Source: Saccharopolyspora kobensis (GTDB lineage Bacteria; Actinomycetota; Actinomycetes; Mycobacteriales; Pseudonocardiaceae). From it: DNA of 64,000 nt. Below, in pieces: positions 53,460 through 62,700 of this stretch. The notes below the pieces were generated by a model. That model saw only the letters and a list, made by a program, of their open reading frames with translations. It did no database searches and was not told the origin of the DNA. Numbering within the stretch: position 1 is the first letter of the stretch; each line of letters starts with the position of its first letter. Location: assembly GCF_900108315.1 (NCBI RefSeq), contig NZ_FNVB01000004.1, positions 248,001-312,000 on the forward strand, in the 5' to 3' direction. Position numbers and translations under genes: made by a program.

Positions 53460-54430
53460 TGGTTGTTCTGCGCGGGTGGTTGCTCGGCGGAACTGAGTGC
53501 TTCCGGGTGCGCCTCCTGATGTACGGACACGCTGAGAGTGCTTTCAAGCCGTGAGCGCGCGCGGCGCGCCGCGGGCTCCGGGCGGGTGCCGAGCAGGCAG
53601 GCCGCGGCGCCGAGGGCGATGCCGATCAGGACCGCGGGCGTCGGCGTCTCGCCGAGCAGCGGCCAGGCCAGCAGCGCCGCGCCCGGCGGCACGGCGCTGA
53701 ACAGGGAACTCGCCCGGCTCGCCCCGCCCACGGCGACCGCCCGCAGGTAGCAGGTGGTGCCCAGCACCGAGCCCGCCAGCACCAGCCACACCAGCACCGC
53801 GGTGGCCTGCGCCCAGTGCACGTCCTGGCCGTGCTCGAAGGGCGCGAGCACGCCGACGGCGACGGCCGCTGCCGCCGACTGCACCGCTCCACCCGCTCGC
53901 GGGTCGATCGGGCCGCAGAACCGCTGCTGGTAGAGCCCGCCCGCGGAGAACCCCAGGAGCCCGATCAGGGCGAGCAGGATTCCCGGGTTCGGAGTGCCTT
54001 CGGCGAGCACCTGGCCGCCGAGGGTGATGACCACGGCGAGCACTCCGAGGACGAGCCCCGCCACGCGCGCCCGGCTCAACCGCTCCCGCAGCAGCACGGC
54101 GGCGAGCGCCGCGGTGAGCACCGGGTTCATGGCGATCACCAGCGCGGTCACCGAAGCCGGCACGCCGATGCTCATCGCGCCGTAGCAGCCGCCGAACTGC
54201 GCGCCGTAGGTGAGGATCCCGGAGACGGCCGTGTGCCCCAGCCGCCTGCCGCGCGGCCAGGCGGCGCGGGAGAACTTCGCGATCACCGCGAGCAGCGCGG
54301 CGGCCGCTGTCAGGCGCACGGTGGTCAGCAGGAACGGGGGAGCGGCGGCGACGCCGAGCTTCCCGGTGGGGAATCCGCTGGCCCAGATGAACACGATCGG
54401 CGCTGCCAGCGACAGCGGGATGCTCTTCAT
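53456..54430 (-). CDS. EamA/DMT-family transporter
   Basis: A 324-residue exporter with ten predicted helices in two EamA repeats. The first starts LSLAAPIVFIWASGFPTGKL, and MSIGVPASVTALVIAMNPVL is typical of the fourth helix region. The second repeat includes GLLGFSAGGLYQQRFCGP. The last 40 residues are hydrophilic. ATG 54430 is divergent from a LysR regulator with a 91-base gap, so LysR control is likely. The 3' end shares the CTAG stop overlap with the response regulator. The substrate is unknown (often amino acids or metabolites). Confidence 0.9.
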   Translation of the reverse strand: MKSIPLSLAAPIVFIWASGFPTGKLGVAAAPPFLLTTVRLTAAAALLAVIAKFSRAAWPRGRRLGHTAVSGILTYGAQFGGCYGAMSIGVPASVTALVIAMNPVLTAALAAVLLRERLSRARVAGLVLGVLAVVITLGGQVLAEGTPNPGILLALIGLLGFSAGGLYQQRFCGPIDPRAGGAVQSAAAAVAVGVLAPFEHGQDVHWAQATAVLVWLVLAGSVLGTTCYLRAVAVGGASRASSLFSAVPPGAALLAWPLLGETPTPAVLIGIALGAAACLLGTRPEPAARRARSRLESTLSVSVHQEAHPEALSSAEQPPAQNNH

Positions 54431-54469
54431 GATCCCAGGTTCGCCCTGGCCCCGGGCTCGCGTCCAACG

Positions 54470-54514
54470 ACGATAAGTGATCGCGATCGATCGCATTCGC
54501 TGATCGGTTATCGT
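54470..54514. promoter_or_regulatory. Dyad in the DMT/LysR intergenic region
   Basis: ACGATAA (54470-54476) and TTATCGT (54508-54514) mark the ends of a long dyad with TGATCG repeats inside. TATCGT is also the -10 box of the leaderless LysR gene. The region fits LysR autoregulation and divergent activation. Confidence 0.45.
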
Positions 54515-54521
54515 GATGGGC

Positions 54522-55376
54522 ATGAGCGCTGTGCTGGACGTGGTCGCGTTGCGGAGCCTGGTCGCGGTGGCCGACTGCGGCGGGTTCCACCGGGCCGCCA
54601 CCGCGCTGTCGCTGACGCAGTCCGCGGTCAGCCAGCACGTGCGCAAGCTGGAACGGGTGGTGGACCGGAAGCTGGTGGCGCGGGAAGGGCGGCAGGCGCG
54701 GTTCACCGCGGCGGGCGAACTGCTGCTGGCCGAGGCCCGGCGCATTCTCGAAGTGCACGACTCGGCGCTGCGCAGGCTCGGCGCCGAAGAGCCGCGCGCG
54801 CTCGTCTTCGGCTCCACCGAGCACGCGGCCGACCGGTTGCTCCCGGAACTGGCCACCCGGCTCCGCGCGGCCTTCCCGTCGTGGGAGGTGCGGTTCCGGC
54901 TCGACCGCACGGCCCGGCTGGCGGACGCCGTCGACCGCGGCAGCATCGACATCGCGCTGCTGATCGACTACTTCGACGGCGGGCGCAACCGCGAAGCCGG
55001 GCAGTTCGAGCTGGAGTGGTTCGCCGCGCCGGACTGGGAACCGCCGACTCCCGACGAACCGCTCCCGATGGTCGTCTTCGACGAGCCGTGCGTGACGCGG
55101 CGGCTCGCGGTCGGCGCGGTGGCCGGGCTCGGCAGGCAGCCGGACCTGGTGTGCGAGGCGGCCGACCTGGCCGGAGTGCTCGCGGCGGTGCGGTCGGGGC
55201 TCGGCGTGGCGCTGCTGCCCTCGGTGAAGCCGAGGCTGGAGGGCCTGGTGGTGCGCGAAGACCTGCCGCGCCTCGGACCGGCCCCGCTGCGCGTCCGGGC
55301 CCGCCCGGGCCTGGACGCGCGGGTCGCCCGCCAGGCCGCCGAAGCGGTCCGGGAAGTCCTCAAGATCCACACCTGA
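54522..55376 (+). CDS. LysR-family transcriptional regulator
   Basis: A 284-residue regulator. The DNA-binding start is VVALRSLVAVADCGGFHRAA, then SLTQSAVSQHVRKLERVVDR. The effector domain follows (LVFGSTEHAADRLLPELA). ATG 54522 was chosen because TATCGT lies seven bases before it, the leaderless pattern. GTG 54513 would add three residues. It is divergent from the DMT exporter, its probable target. The stop codon is followed at once by the outer arm of the hairpin element copy 3. Confidence 0.92.
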   Translation: MSAVLDVVALRSLVAVADCGGFHRAATALSLTQSAVSQHVRKLERVVDRKLVAREGRQARFTAAGELLLAEARRILEVHDSALRRLGAEEPRALVFGSTEHAADRLLPELATRLRAAFPSWEVRFRLDRTARLADAVDRGSIDIALLIDYFDGGRNREAGQFELEWFAAPDWEPPTPDEPLPMVVFDEPCVTRRLAVGAVAGLGRQPDLVCEAADLAGVLAAVRSGLGVALLPSVKPRLEGLVVREDLPRLGPAPLRVRARPGLDARVARQAAEAVREVLKIHT

Positions 55377-55463
55377 GACTCCGTTTCCGCTTGTCCCGTG
55401 AGCGTTTTGGGGTGCCATAGCGCCCCAAAGCGCTCACGGGTCGCCACCAGCGGAAACGGAGTC
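55377..55463 (+). repeat. Dispersed hairpin element, copy 3, with outer arms
   Basis: The core is CCCGTGAGCGTTTTGGGG (55395-55412), loop TGCCATAGCG, and CCCCAAAGCGCTCACGGG (55423-55440). Compared with copy 2, one C-G pair has become T-A on both sides, a compensatory change. Outside it, GACTCCGTTTCCGCT (55377-55391) pairs perfectly with AGCGGAAACGGAGTC (55449-55463). The element starts directly after the LysR stop and lies between convergent genes. Confidence 0.85.
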
Positions 55464-55530
55464 GCGGAAGCGGTTTCGCGCGAAATCGACGGGCGGTCCA
55501 GCCGGGAGCGTGCGGCCGGGCCGCCGCGCG

Positions 55531-55800
55531 TCAGGCGGGGAGGTGCACTCGGCGGTGCAGGCGTTCGCCGATGTCCGTCGCCGCGTTGTCCAGCAACTTG
55601 TGCGCCAGTTCGAACAGGGCGCGGGCGATCGCGATCTCGTCGCCGATCTGCGGTACCTCCGGATCGTCCGGGTGGCGTCGCGCGGTTCCGTGGCCGTGCA
55701 GCGCCTGGCCGGACGGGGTGGTGAAGCCGACGTCGGCGGTGGTCTTCGCGCCGGCCTCCACCACCTGCAGGTTCAACGTGATGGTGTGGGTCTCGTTCAT
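55531..55800 (-). CDS. DUF1876 (Rv1738-like) small protein
   Basis: An 89-residue protein beginning NETHTITLNLQVVEAGAKTT, with the conserved GHGTARRHPDDPEVPQIGDE block and the helix IAIARALFELAHKLLDNAAT. This is the DUF1876 pattern. The mycobacterial member Rv1738 is a dormancy protein with structural similarity to ribosome hibernation factors (established for that protein). ATG 55800 has AGGAGGCGACC just upstream. A longer frame to 56061 has no RBS and reads as noise. A GGGACTTCGCGGTTCC sequence about 170 bases upstream slightly resembles a hypoxia-type box. Confidence 0.88.
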   Translation of the reverse strand: MNETHTITLNLQVVEAGAKTTADVGFTTPSGQALHGHGTARRHPDDPEVPQIGDEIAIARALFELAHKLLDNAATDIGERLHRRVHLPA

Positions 55801-56465
55801 GGTCGCCTCCTGGTCCCCGTCAGCCCGCTGGTGCAGGCCCTTCAGGTCGCCGTAGCCCCAGCATGCGCGCGCTCCTCGCACCGCGAAAGGCCGATGTTCA
55901 TCCATCCGGAGTACCCGCCGGGGGCGGAGACGACACGGTTCCGGATGGAGCCGCGATCCGCTGCTCCGGGACTTCGCGGTTCCGGCCCGGACGTCGCCGG
56001 GCGGGGTGACCGGCGTCACCGGGTCTGGCCGGTGGTGTCGGGAAACGCCCCGTTCGTCCACGATGGACGGTCGAGCTCCGGGAGCAGGTGACGTGTTGCG
56101 CGCCGCAGGCGCTGTTCGGCTGTCTGATCCCGGCCGCTTTCATGGCAGGATGGTCGCCAACCGCGCTCTGGCGGACGCCGCGCCTCGCGTGACCGGCGAC
56201 CACGAGCCGCGCCTGCCGGCGCCGTGCGGTCAGGCGGTGATCGTGAGCCACGACGATGTGGCCGACCACGCACCTCGAGCACCGGGCCCCGGCGCGCCGG
56301 GGCGAAGCACGACATGGACCACGGACACGACCCCCCTCGTGTCAACCCGGGTCCTGCTCAACTGCACCAAAGGGGACCGTGATGCAACCCAGCCACAAGA
56401 AACCGCGAAACGCGAGTTCGATCCCGGACGCAACCACCACTGAAGATCGCGGAGAGGCGGGCTGC
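55801..56465. other. Gene-free stretch between DUF1876 and cysG
   Basis: These 665 bases contain no credible gene on either strand. They include GTCCACGATGGAC (56056-56068), an inverted instance of the recurring word discussed in the findings, and an in-frame ATG at 56382 with AAGGGGA upstream that could add 28 residues to CysG. The divergent promoters should lie here. Confidence 0.5.
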
Positions 56466-57689
56466 ATGACCAAGCACCTTGAGCACCACTACTTCGCGGG
56501 TCTGGACCTCACCGGGAAGCGGGTGGTGGTCGTCGGCGCGGGCACCGTCGCGCAGCGCCGGGTGCCACGGCTGATCAACTCCGGTGCGCGGGTGGAGGTC
56601 ATCGCGCCCGAGGCGACGCCGGCGGTCGAGGCGATGGCGGCCGCGGGCGAGCTGACCTGGCACCGGCGCCCCTACGCCGCCGGTGACCTGGAAGGCGCTT
56701 GGTACGCGGTGGCGTGCGCGACCGGCAGCGAGGTGAACGCGGCGGTCGCGGCGGAGGCCGAGGAGCGCCGCGTCTTCTGCGTGCGGGCCGACGACGCGTC
56801 CGGGGGAACCGCGGTCACCCCGGCGGTCGCGCAGCACGGCGGGCTGCTGCTCGGCGTGCTGGCGGGCGGTGAGCACCGGCGCTCGGCCGCGGTGCGCGAC
56901 GCGCTCGTGGAGGCGCTGCGGACCGGCGTGGTCGACGAGAACTCCGAGCCGCCCGCGGCCGGTGTGGCGCTGGTGGGCGGCGGCCCCGGCGACCCGGACT
57001 TGATCACCGTTCGCGGCCGCCAGCTCCTGGGCCGCGCGGACGTGGTGATCACCGATCGGCTGGCGCCGCGCGAGCTGCTCGAAGAACTCGGCCCGCACGT
57101 GGAGGTGGTGGACGCCTCGAAGATCCCCTACGGGCGCGCGGCGAACCAGGACGTCATCAACTCGCTGCTGATCGAGCACGCCAAGGCGGGCAAGTTCGTG
57201 GTGCGGCTCAAGGGCGGTGACCCGTACCTGTTCGGGCGGGGTTTCGAGGAGCTGCTGGCCTGCGTCGAAGCGGGCGTCGCCGTGACCGCGGTCCCCGGGA
57301 TCACCAGCGCTTTCGCGGCGCCGTCGGCGGCCGACGTGCCGGTGACGCACCGCGGTGTCGCGCACGAGGTCGTGGTGGTGTCCGGCCACGTCGGCCCGCA
57401 CGACGAGCAGTCGCTCGTGGACTGGCCCGCGCTCGGGCGGTTGCGCGGAACCATCGTGCTGATGATGGGCGTCAAGCGGATCGCGGAGTTCGCGGCGGTC
57501 CTGACCGAGCACGGCCGCGACCCGAAGACCGCGGTCGCGGTGGTCCAGGAAGGCACCACGCGCAACCAGAAGACGCTCCGCACGACGTTGGGCGAGGTCG
57601 CCGAGGCGATCAGCGAAGCGGGCATCAAGCCGCCGGCGACCATCGTCATCGGCCCGGTCGCCGACCTGGCACCCGAAGCGCGCCGGTAG
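56466..57689 (+). CDS. cysG: Siroheme synthase: precorrin-2 dehydrogenase and uroporphyrinogen-III methyltransferase
   Basis: A 407-residue two-part enzyme. The N-terminal dehydrogenase/ferrochelatase-like half starts YFAGLDLTGKRVVVVGAG and includes RVFCVRADDASGGTAVTPAV. The C-terminal methyltransferase begins VALVGGGPGDPDLITVRGRQ and has GRAANQDVIN, RLKGGDPYLFGRGFEE and ATIVIGPVADLAP. It makes precorrin-2, the branch point for siroheme and cobalamin. It is the same size as M. tuberculosis CysG (Rv2847c, next to cobB there), but here cobM-cobJ and other genes have come between. ATG 56466 was chosen by family length. Confidence 0.94.
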   Translation: MTKHLEHHYFAGLDLTGKRVVVVGAGTVAQRRVPRLINSGARVEVIAPEATPAVEAMAAAGELTWHRRPYAAGDLEGAWYAVACATGSEVNAAVAAEAEERRVFCVRADDASGGTAVTPAVAQHGGLLLGVLAGGEHRRSAAVRDALVEALRTGVVDENSEPPAAGVALVGGGPGDPDLITVRGRQLLGRADVVITDRLAPRELLEELGPHVEVVDASKIPYGRAANQDVINSLLIEHAKAGKFVVRLKGGDPYLFGRGFEELLACVEAGVAVTAVPGITSAFAAPSAADVPVTHRGVAHEVVVVSGHVGPHDEQSLVDWPALGRLRGTIVLMMGVKRIAEFAAVLTEHGRDPKTAVAVVQEGTTRNQKTLRTTLGEVAEAISEAGIKPPATIVIGPVADLAPEARR

Positions 57690-57738
57690 TTCCCGTCCGC
57701 GCCGCGCGGACGCTGGGTGCCCGCGCGGCGCGAGCGAG

Positions 57739-59553
57739 CTACTTCGCCCGGACCCGGTCGAGCGCCGGAGGGGCGAGCGGCGCCTGCGCGCGCAGGTACC
57801 CGGCCAGCGCGTCGGGGCCGGAGTAGGCCGTCCGGTGCTGGTCGCGGGCGTTGAACAGGGCGGTGAACCCCGGGACGGCGCGCTGGGGCGCGAAGTCCTT
57901 GGACAGCGTCGCGACCCGGTAGGTGGCGTTGGGCTTGAGCGGCTTGCCGTCGATGCGGACCTGCCCGAAGGCGATGCGCTCGCCGACAGGTGCCGCCGGG
58001 TCGTATCGGTACTCGACGTTGCTCGAGACGGCCAGCGGCTGGAAGGTGGTGGAGCCGTCGTCGGCCCGCTGCCACTGGCTCTCCAGCAGCTGGGCGAGTT
58101 CGCGGCCGGTCAGCTCACCGCTCGTGAGGGCTGCCCCGAAGCCGCCCTTCTCGTGGATCACACCGAACATCAGCTCGCCGAAGAGCACGCGGCCGGGAGC
58201 GTCGGCGGGATTGCCGGCGGTCGGGGCGTGGTCGACGTCGCGCAGCAGCGTGTTCGGCATGACGATCACGATGTCGGCGCCGCCGTCCCGCCGCGCCGCC
58301 CACCGGAACGCGTCGGCGGTGGCGTTGCCGAGGCTCGACTCCTCCGCGTCGGCGGACGTGCGGGTGAGGTCACCGGCGATGTCGGTGACGGGCTCGTTCT
58401 TGCGCTGCTCCAAGCGGTCGCGCCAGTACCGGGCCATCCGGAGGACCTCGGGGTCCGGGGTCACGGTGCGGGTGTTGGCGTGGTTGGTGGAGGTGGTCCG
58501 GTCGCGCAGGACGTCACCGGTCGCGGGGTCCAGCTGGAGGTTGATCTCGCTGATGAGGCGGCCGTGGTTGGCGGCCTCGACGACCGGGCGGGGATCGCCC
58601 GCCGGGTCGGGCAACGTGCAGTTGCCGAGGGCGTGCCAGTGCCCGGTGATGATGGCGTCGACGGCGGGCGAGATCTGCTCGTTCATCTCGACCACCGGCC
58701 CGGATGGATTCGTGCAGTCGTTGTAGAAGTCACCGGCCTGCGAGAACCCCTCGTGGACGGTGGCGACGACGGCCTGCACGCCTTGGGCCTGGAGCTCGGC
58801 GGCGTACCGGTTGATCGCCGCGACTTCCGGCTCGAAGCGCAGCTGGTCGGACGGCCAGTACGAGAGCCCCTCGTCGGGCGTGCCGCTCGTGGTCGCGTGG
58901 ATGAAGCCCACGGGCAGCGTTCCGCCGCGCCCGTCGTCGACCTGCTCGACGTGGTACGGCTTCGCGATCAGCTCGCCGGTCGCGCCGTCGACGACGTTCG
59001 CGGAGTAGTAGTCGAAGTCGGCTCCGGCGAACTCCTCGCCGGTGGAGTCGGTGAAGCAGAGGTCGCCGTCGGGGCGGCCCTCGCAGGTGCCGTCGACCAT
59101 GTGGCGCAGGTAGTCGAGGTCGCGGTCCAGCTCGTGGTTGCCGATCGTCGAGAACCGCAGGCCGATGTGGTTGAGGTACTCGATCGTCGGCTCGTTCCAG
59201 AAGTACGCGGTCTCGCCGGGCCATCCGGAGAAGTCGTCACCGGCCGAGAACAGGATCGAGTTCGCCTCGGGCAGGGCGGCCCGGTCGCGGAGCCGGTCCA
59301 GGTGGGCTGCCAGGTAGGCGCCGCCGCCGACGGTCTGGGGCGCGTCACCGGCGTGGGCGCCCGGCACCGTCGTGGTGTAGTCGCCGAAGTAGCCGTGGAA
59401 GTCGGTGATGGACAGCAGCTGCACCGGGACGGGATCGGGCGCCGAGCCGTCCGCCGCGGCGGGCACCGCCGAAGTCAGGACGAGTCCTGCGGAGATCGCG
59501 GTGACCAGTCGGTGCCGTCGAGGACGGCTGATCCGCGAGCGGGCGTTGGACAT
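57739..59553 (-). CDS. Secreted 5'-nucleotidase/UshA-family metallophosphoesterase
   Basis: A 604-residue exported enzyme. A signal peptide (RHRLVTAISAGLVLTSAVPA) precedes the metallophosphatase domain. Metal ligands are in ITDFHGYFGDY (Asp51, His53), FSAGDDFSG, GNHELDRDLD and GHWHAL. The 5'-nucleotidase C-domain with the substrate region (ITKSDFGADIVI-like GGADIVIVMPNTLLRDVDHA) follows. It should release nucleosides and phosphate from extracellular nucleotides. The ATG at 59553 has AAGGAG upstream. It is downstream of cobN on the same strand but separated by a terminator, so a shared mRNA is unlikely. Confidence 0.92.
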   Translation of the reverse strand: MSNARSRISRPRRHRLVTAISAGLVLTSAVPAAADGSAPDPVPVQLLSITDFHGYFGDYTTTVPGAHAGDAPQTVGGGAYLAAHLDRLRDRAALPEANSILFSAGDDFSGWPGETAYFWNEPTIEYLNHIGLRFSTIGNHELDRDLDYLRHMVDGTCEGRPDGDLCFTDSTGEEFAGADFDYYSANVVDGATGELIAKPYHVEQVDDGRGGTLPVGFIHATTSGTPDEGLSYWPSDQLRFEPEVAAINRYAAELQAQGVQAVVATVHEGFSQAGDFYNDCTNPSGPVVEMNEQISPAVDAIITGHWHALGNCTLPDPAGDPRPVVEAANHGRLISEINLQLDPATGDVLRDRTTSTNHANTRTVTPDPEVLRMARYWRDRLEQRKNEPVTDIAGDLTRTSADAEESSLGNATADAFRWAARRDGGADIVIVMPNTLLRDVDHAPTAGNPADAPGRVLFGELMFGVIHEKGGFGAALTSGELTGRELAQLLESQWQRADDGSTTFQPLAVSSNVEYRYDPAAPVGERIAFGQVRIDGKPLKPNATYRVATLSKDFAPQRAVPGFTALFNARDQHRTAYSGPDALAGYLRAQAPLAPPALDRVRAK

Positions 59554-59729
59554 GGGGCTGCGGCTCCTTGGAAGAGGTGGATGGCCGCTGAGGAAGCGCC
59601 ATGCCTGCATCCGAGCAACGTGACACCGGGCAACGGCCGATGTGAGTGTTGTTCCGGGATGCGAACGCCGGGTGACGCAGGAGCGACCGGAGCCGGAAAT
59701 CCTTCCGCGCGCGGAGGGGAATCTGAAAA

Positions 59730-59767
59730 GCGCGCTGCACGAAACCGTCGGGTTTCGCGCAGCGCGC
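59730..59767 (-). terminator. Rho-independent terminator of cobN
   Basis: GCGCGCTGC and GCAGCGCGC form the outer stem, and GAAACC/GGTTTC forms an inner stem. On the minus strand CTTTTC follows. It lies six bases after the cobN stop. Confidence 0.85.
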
Positions 59768-59772
59768 GAGGT

Positions 59773-62700
59773 TCAGCGCTGGGGGCCGTCCTCCAGGTCG
59801 CCCTCGGTCTGCAGGTAGACCTCCTGGAGGGCCTGCAGGGTGTTCGGGTCCGGCTCCTGCCACATCTCGCGGTTGGCCGCCTCCAGCAGGCGCTCGGTGA
59901 TGCCGTGCAGCGCCCACGGGTTGGACTCGGTGAGGAACTTCTGGTTCTCCTCGTCCAGCACGTAGGTCTCGGCCAGCTTCTCGTACATCCAGTCGGCCAC
60001 CACGCCGGTCGTCGCGTCGTAGCCGAACAGGTAGTCCACCGTCGCCGCGAGCTCGAAGGCGCCCTTGTAGCCGTGCCGCCGCATCGCCGCCAGCCACCGC
60101 GGGTTGACCACGCGGGCCCGGAACACCCGCGAGGTCTCCTCGGTCAGCGACCGGGTGCGGATGGAGTCCGGGCGGGTGCTGTCGCCGATGTAGGCCGCCG
60201 GGGCCTTGCCGGTCAGCGCGCGGACGGTGGCGATCATGCCGCCGTGGTACTGGAAGTAGTCGTCGGAGTCGGCGATGTCGTGCTCGCGGGTGTCGGTGTT
60301 CTTCGCCGCCACCGAGATCCGCTTGTAGGCGCTCTCCATGTCCGCGCGGGCCGGTGCGCCGTCGAGTTCGCGGCCGTAGGCGAAACCGCCCCACACCGCG
60401 TACACCTCGGCCAGGTCGGCGTCGTCGCGCCAGTTCCGGCTGTCGATGAGCGGCAGGATCCCGGCGCCGTACGCGCCCGGCTTGGAGCCGAAGATCCGCA
60501 TGGTGGCGCGGCGTTCGTCGCCGTGCTCGGCGAGGTCGGCCCGCGCGTGCGCGCGCACGAAGTTCTGCTCGTCCGGCTCGTCGAGGGCAGCGACCAGCCG
60601 CACGGCGTCGTCGAGCAGGGCGACCACGTGCGGGAAGGCGTCCCGGAAGAAGCCGCTGATGCGGACGGTGACGTCGATGCGCGGGCGGGCCAGCTCGTCG
60701 AGCGGGATCACCTCCAGCCCGTTGACGCGCCGCGAGGCCTCGTCCCAGGTCGGCCGGACGCCCAGCAGCGCCAGCACCTCGGCGATGTCGTCACCGGAGG
60801 TGCGCATCGCGCTGGTGCCCCAGACCGACAGCCCGACCGAGCGCGGCCACTCGCCGGTGTCGGCGCGGTAGCGGTCGAGCAGGGATTCCGCGATGGCCCA
60901 ACCGGTTTCCCACGCCAAGCGGCTGGGCACCGCCTTCGGGTCGACGGAGTAGAAGTTGCGTCCGGTGGGCAGCACGTTGACCAGCCCGCGCAGCGGCGAT
61001 CCGCTCGGACCGGCGGGCACGTAACCGCCTTCGAGGGCGTGCAGCGTCGCGCTCATCTCGTCGGTGGTGGCCGCGAGCCGCGGCACCACCTCGGTCGCGG
61101 CGAACCCCAGCACCGCCACGACGGCGTCGTTGTCCTCGCCGAGGACCTCCCGGCACACCGCCGGAACGGCAGCGACCTCCCAACCGCGGTCCTCCATGCC
61201 CTGGACCAGGGCGTGCGCGCGGGTCTCGACGTCGTCGACCTGCTCGCGGGCCGCGCTGCCGTCCTCGGCGAGCCCGAGCGCTTCGCGCAGGCCGGGCAGC
61301 GCGGCGCTCTGCCCGCTCCACATCTGCCGGGCCCGCAGCATCGCGAGCACCAGGTTGACCCTGGCCTCGCCGGTCGGCGCGTCGCCGAGCACGTGCAGGC
61401 CGTCGCGGATCTGGGCGTCCTTGACCTCGCACAGCCAGCCGTCGACGTGCAGCAGCATGTCGTCGAACTCCGCGTCGTGCGGCCGCTCGTCCAGCCCGAG
61501 GTCGTGGTCCAGCTTGGCGGCCTGCATCAGCGTCCAGATCTGGCTGCGGATCGCGGGCAGCTTCGCCGGGTCCATCGCGGAGATGTTGGCGTGCTCGTCC
61601 AGCAGCTGCTCCAGCCGCGCGATGTCGCCGTAGCTCTCCGCGCGGGCCATCGGCGGCACCAGGTGGTCGACCAGGGTGGCGTGCACCCGGCGCTTGGCCT
61701 GCGTGCCCTCGCCGGGGTCGTTGACCAGGAACGGGTAGATCAGCGGCAGGTCGGCCAGCGCCGCGTCCGGGGCGCAGGAGGCGGACATGCCCGCGGTCTT
61801 GCCCGGCAGCCATTCGAGGTTGCCGTGCTTGCCCAGGTGCACCATGGCGTGCGCGCCGAACTCGTCGATCAGCCAGCGGTAGGCGGCCAGGTAGTGGTGG
61901 CTCGGCGGCAGGTCCGGGTCGTGGTAGATCGCGATCGGGTTCTCGCCGAAACCGCGCGGCGGCTGCACCATCAGCACGACGTTGCCCGCGCGGACGGCGG
62001 CGAGCACGATCTCGCCGTCCGGGTCCTGCGAGCGGTCCACGAACAGCTCGCCGGGCGGCGCTCCCCAGTGCTGCTCGATCGAGCCGCGCAGGTCCTCGGG
62101 CAGCGTCGCGAACCACTCCGCGTACCGGCGGGCGGGGATGCGGACCGGGTTGCCGCTCAGCTGCTCCTCGGACAGCCAGTCGCGGTCCTGGCCACCGGCG
62201 GCGATCAGCGCGTGGATCAGCGCGTCGCCGTCCTGCCCGGCGACACCGGGCAGCGCGTCGGGGCCGTCCGCCGGGCCGATGTCGTAGCCCTGCTCGCGCA
62301 GCGCCCGCAGCAGGCGGACCGCGCTGACCGGGGTGTCGAGGCCGACCGCGTTGCCGATCCGGGAGTGCTTGGTCGGGTAGGCCGACAGCATCAGCGCAAG
62401 GCGCTTGTCCTGCGGCGCGACGTGCCGGAGCCGGCCGTGCCGGACCGCGATGCCGGCGACGCGGGCCGCGCGCTCGGGGTCGGCGACGTAGACCGGCAGT
62501 CCTTCGGCGTCGTTCTCCTTGAACGAGAACGGCACGGTGATCAGCCTGCCGTCGAACTCCGGCACCGCCACCTGGGTGGCCATGTCCAGCGGGGACAGGC
62601 CTTCGTCGTTGTCCTCCCACGCGGCGCGGCTGCTGGTCAGGCACAGCCCCTGCAGGATCGGGATGTCGAGCTCGGCGAGCGCGCCGACGTCCCAGGCCTC

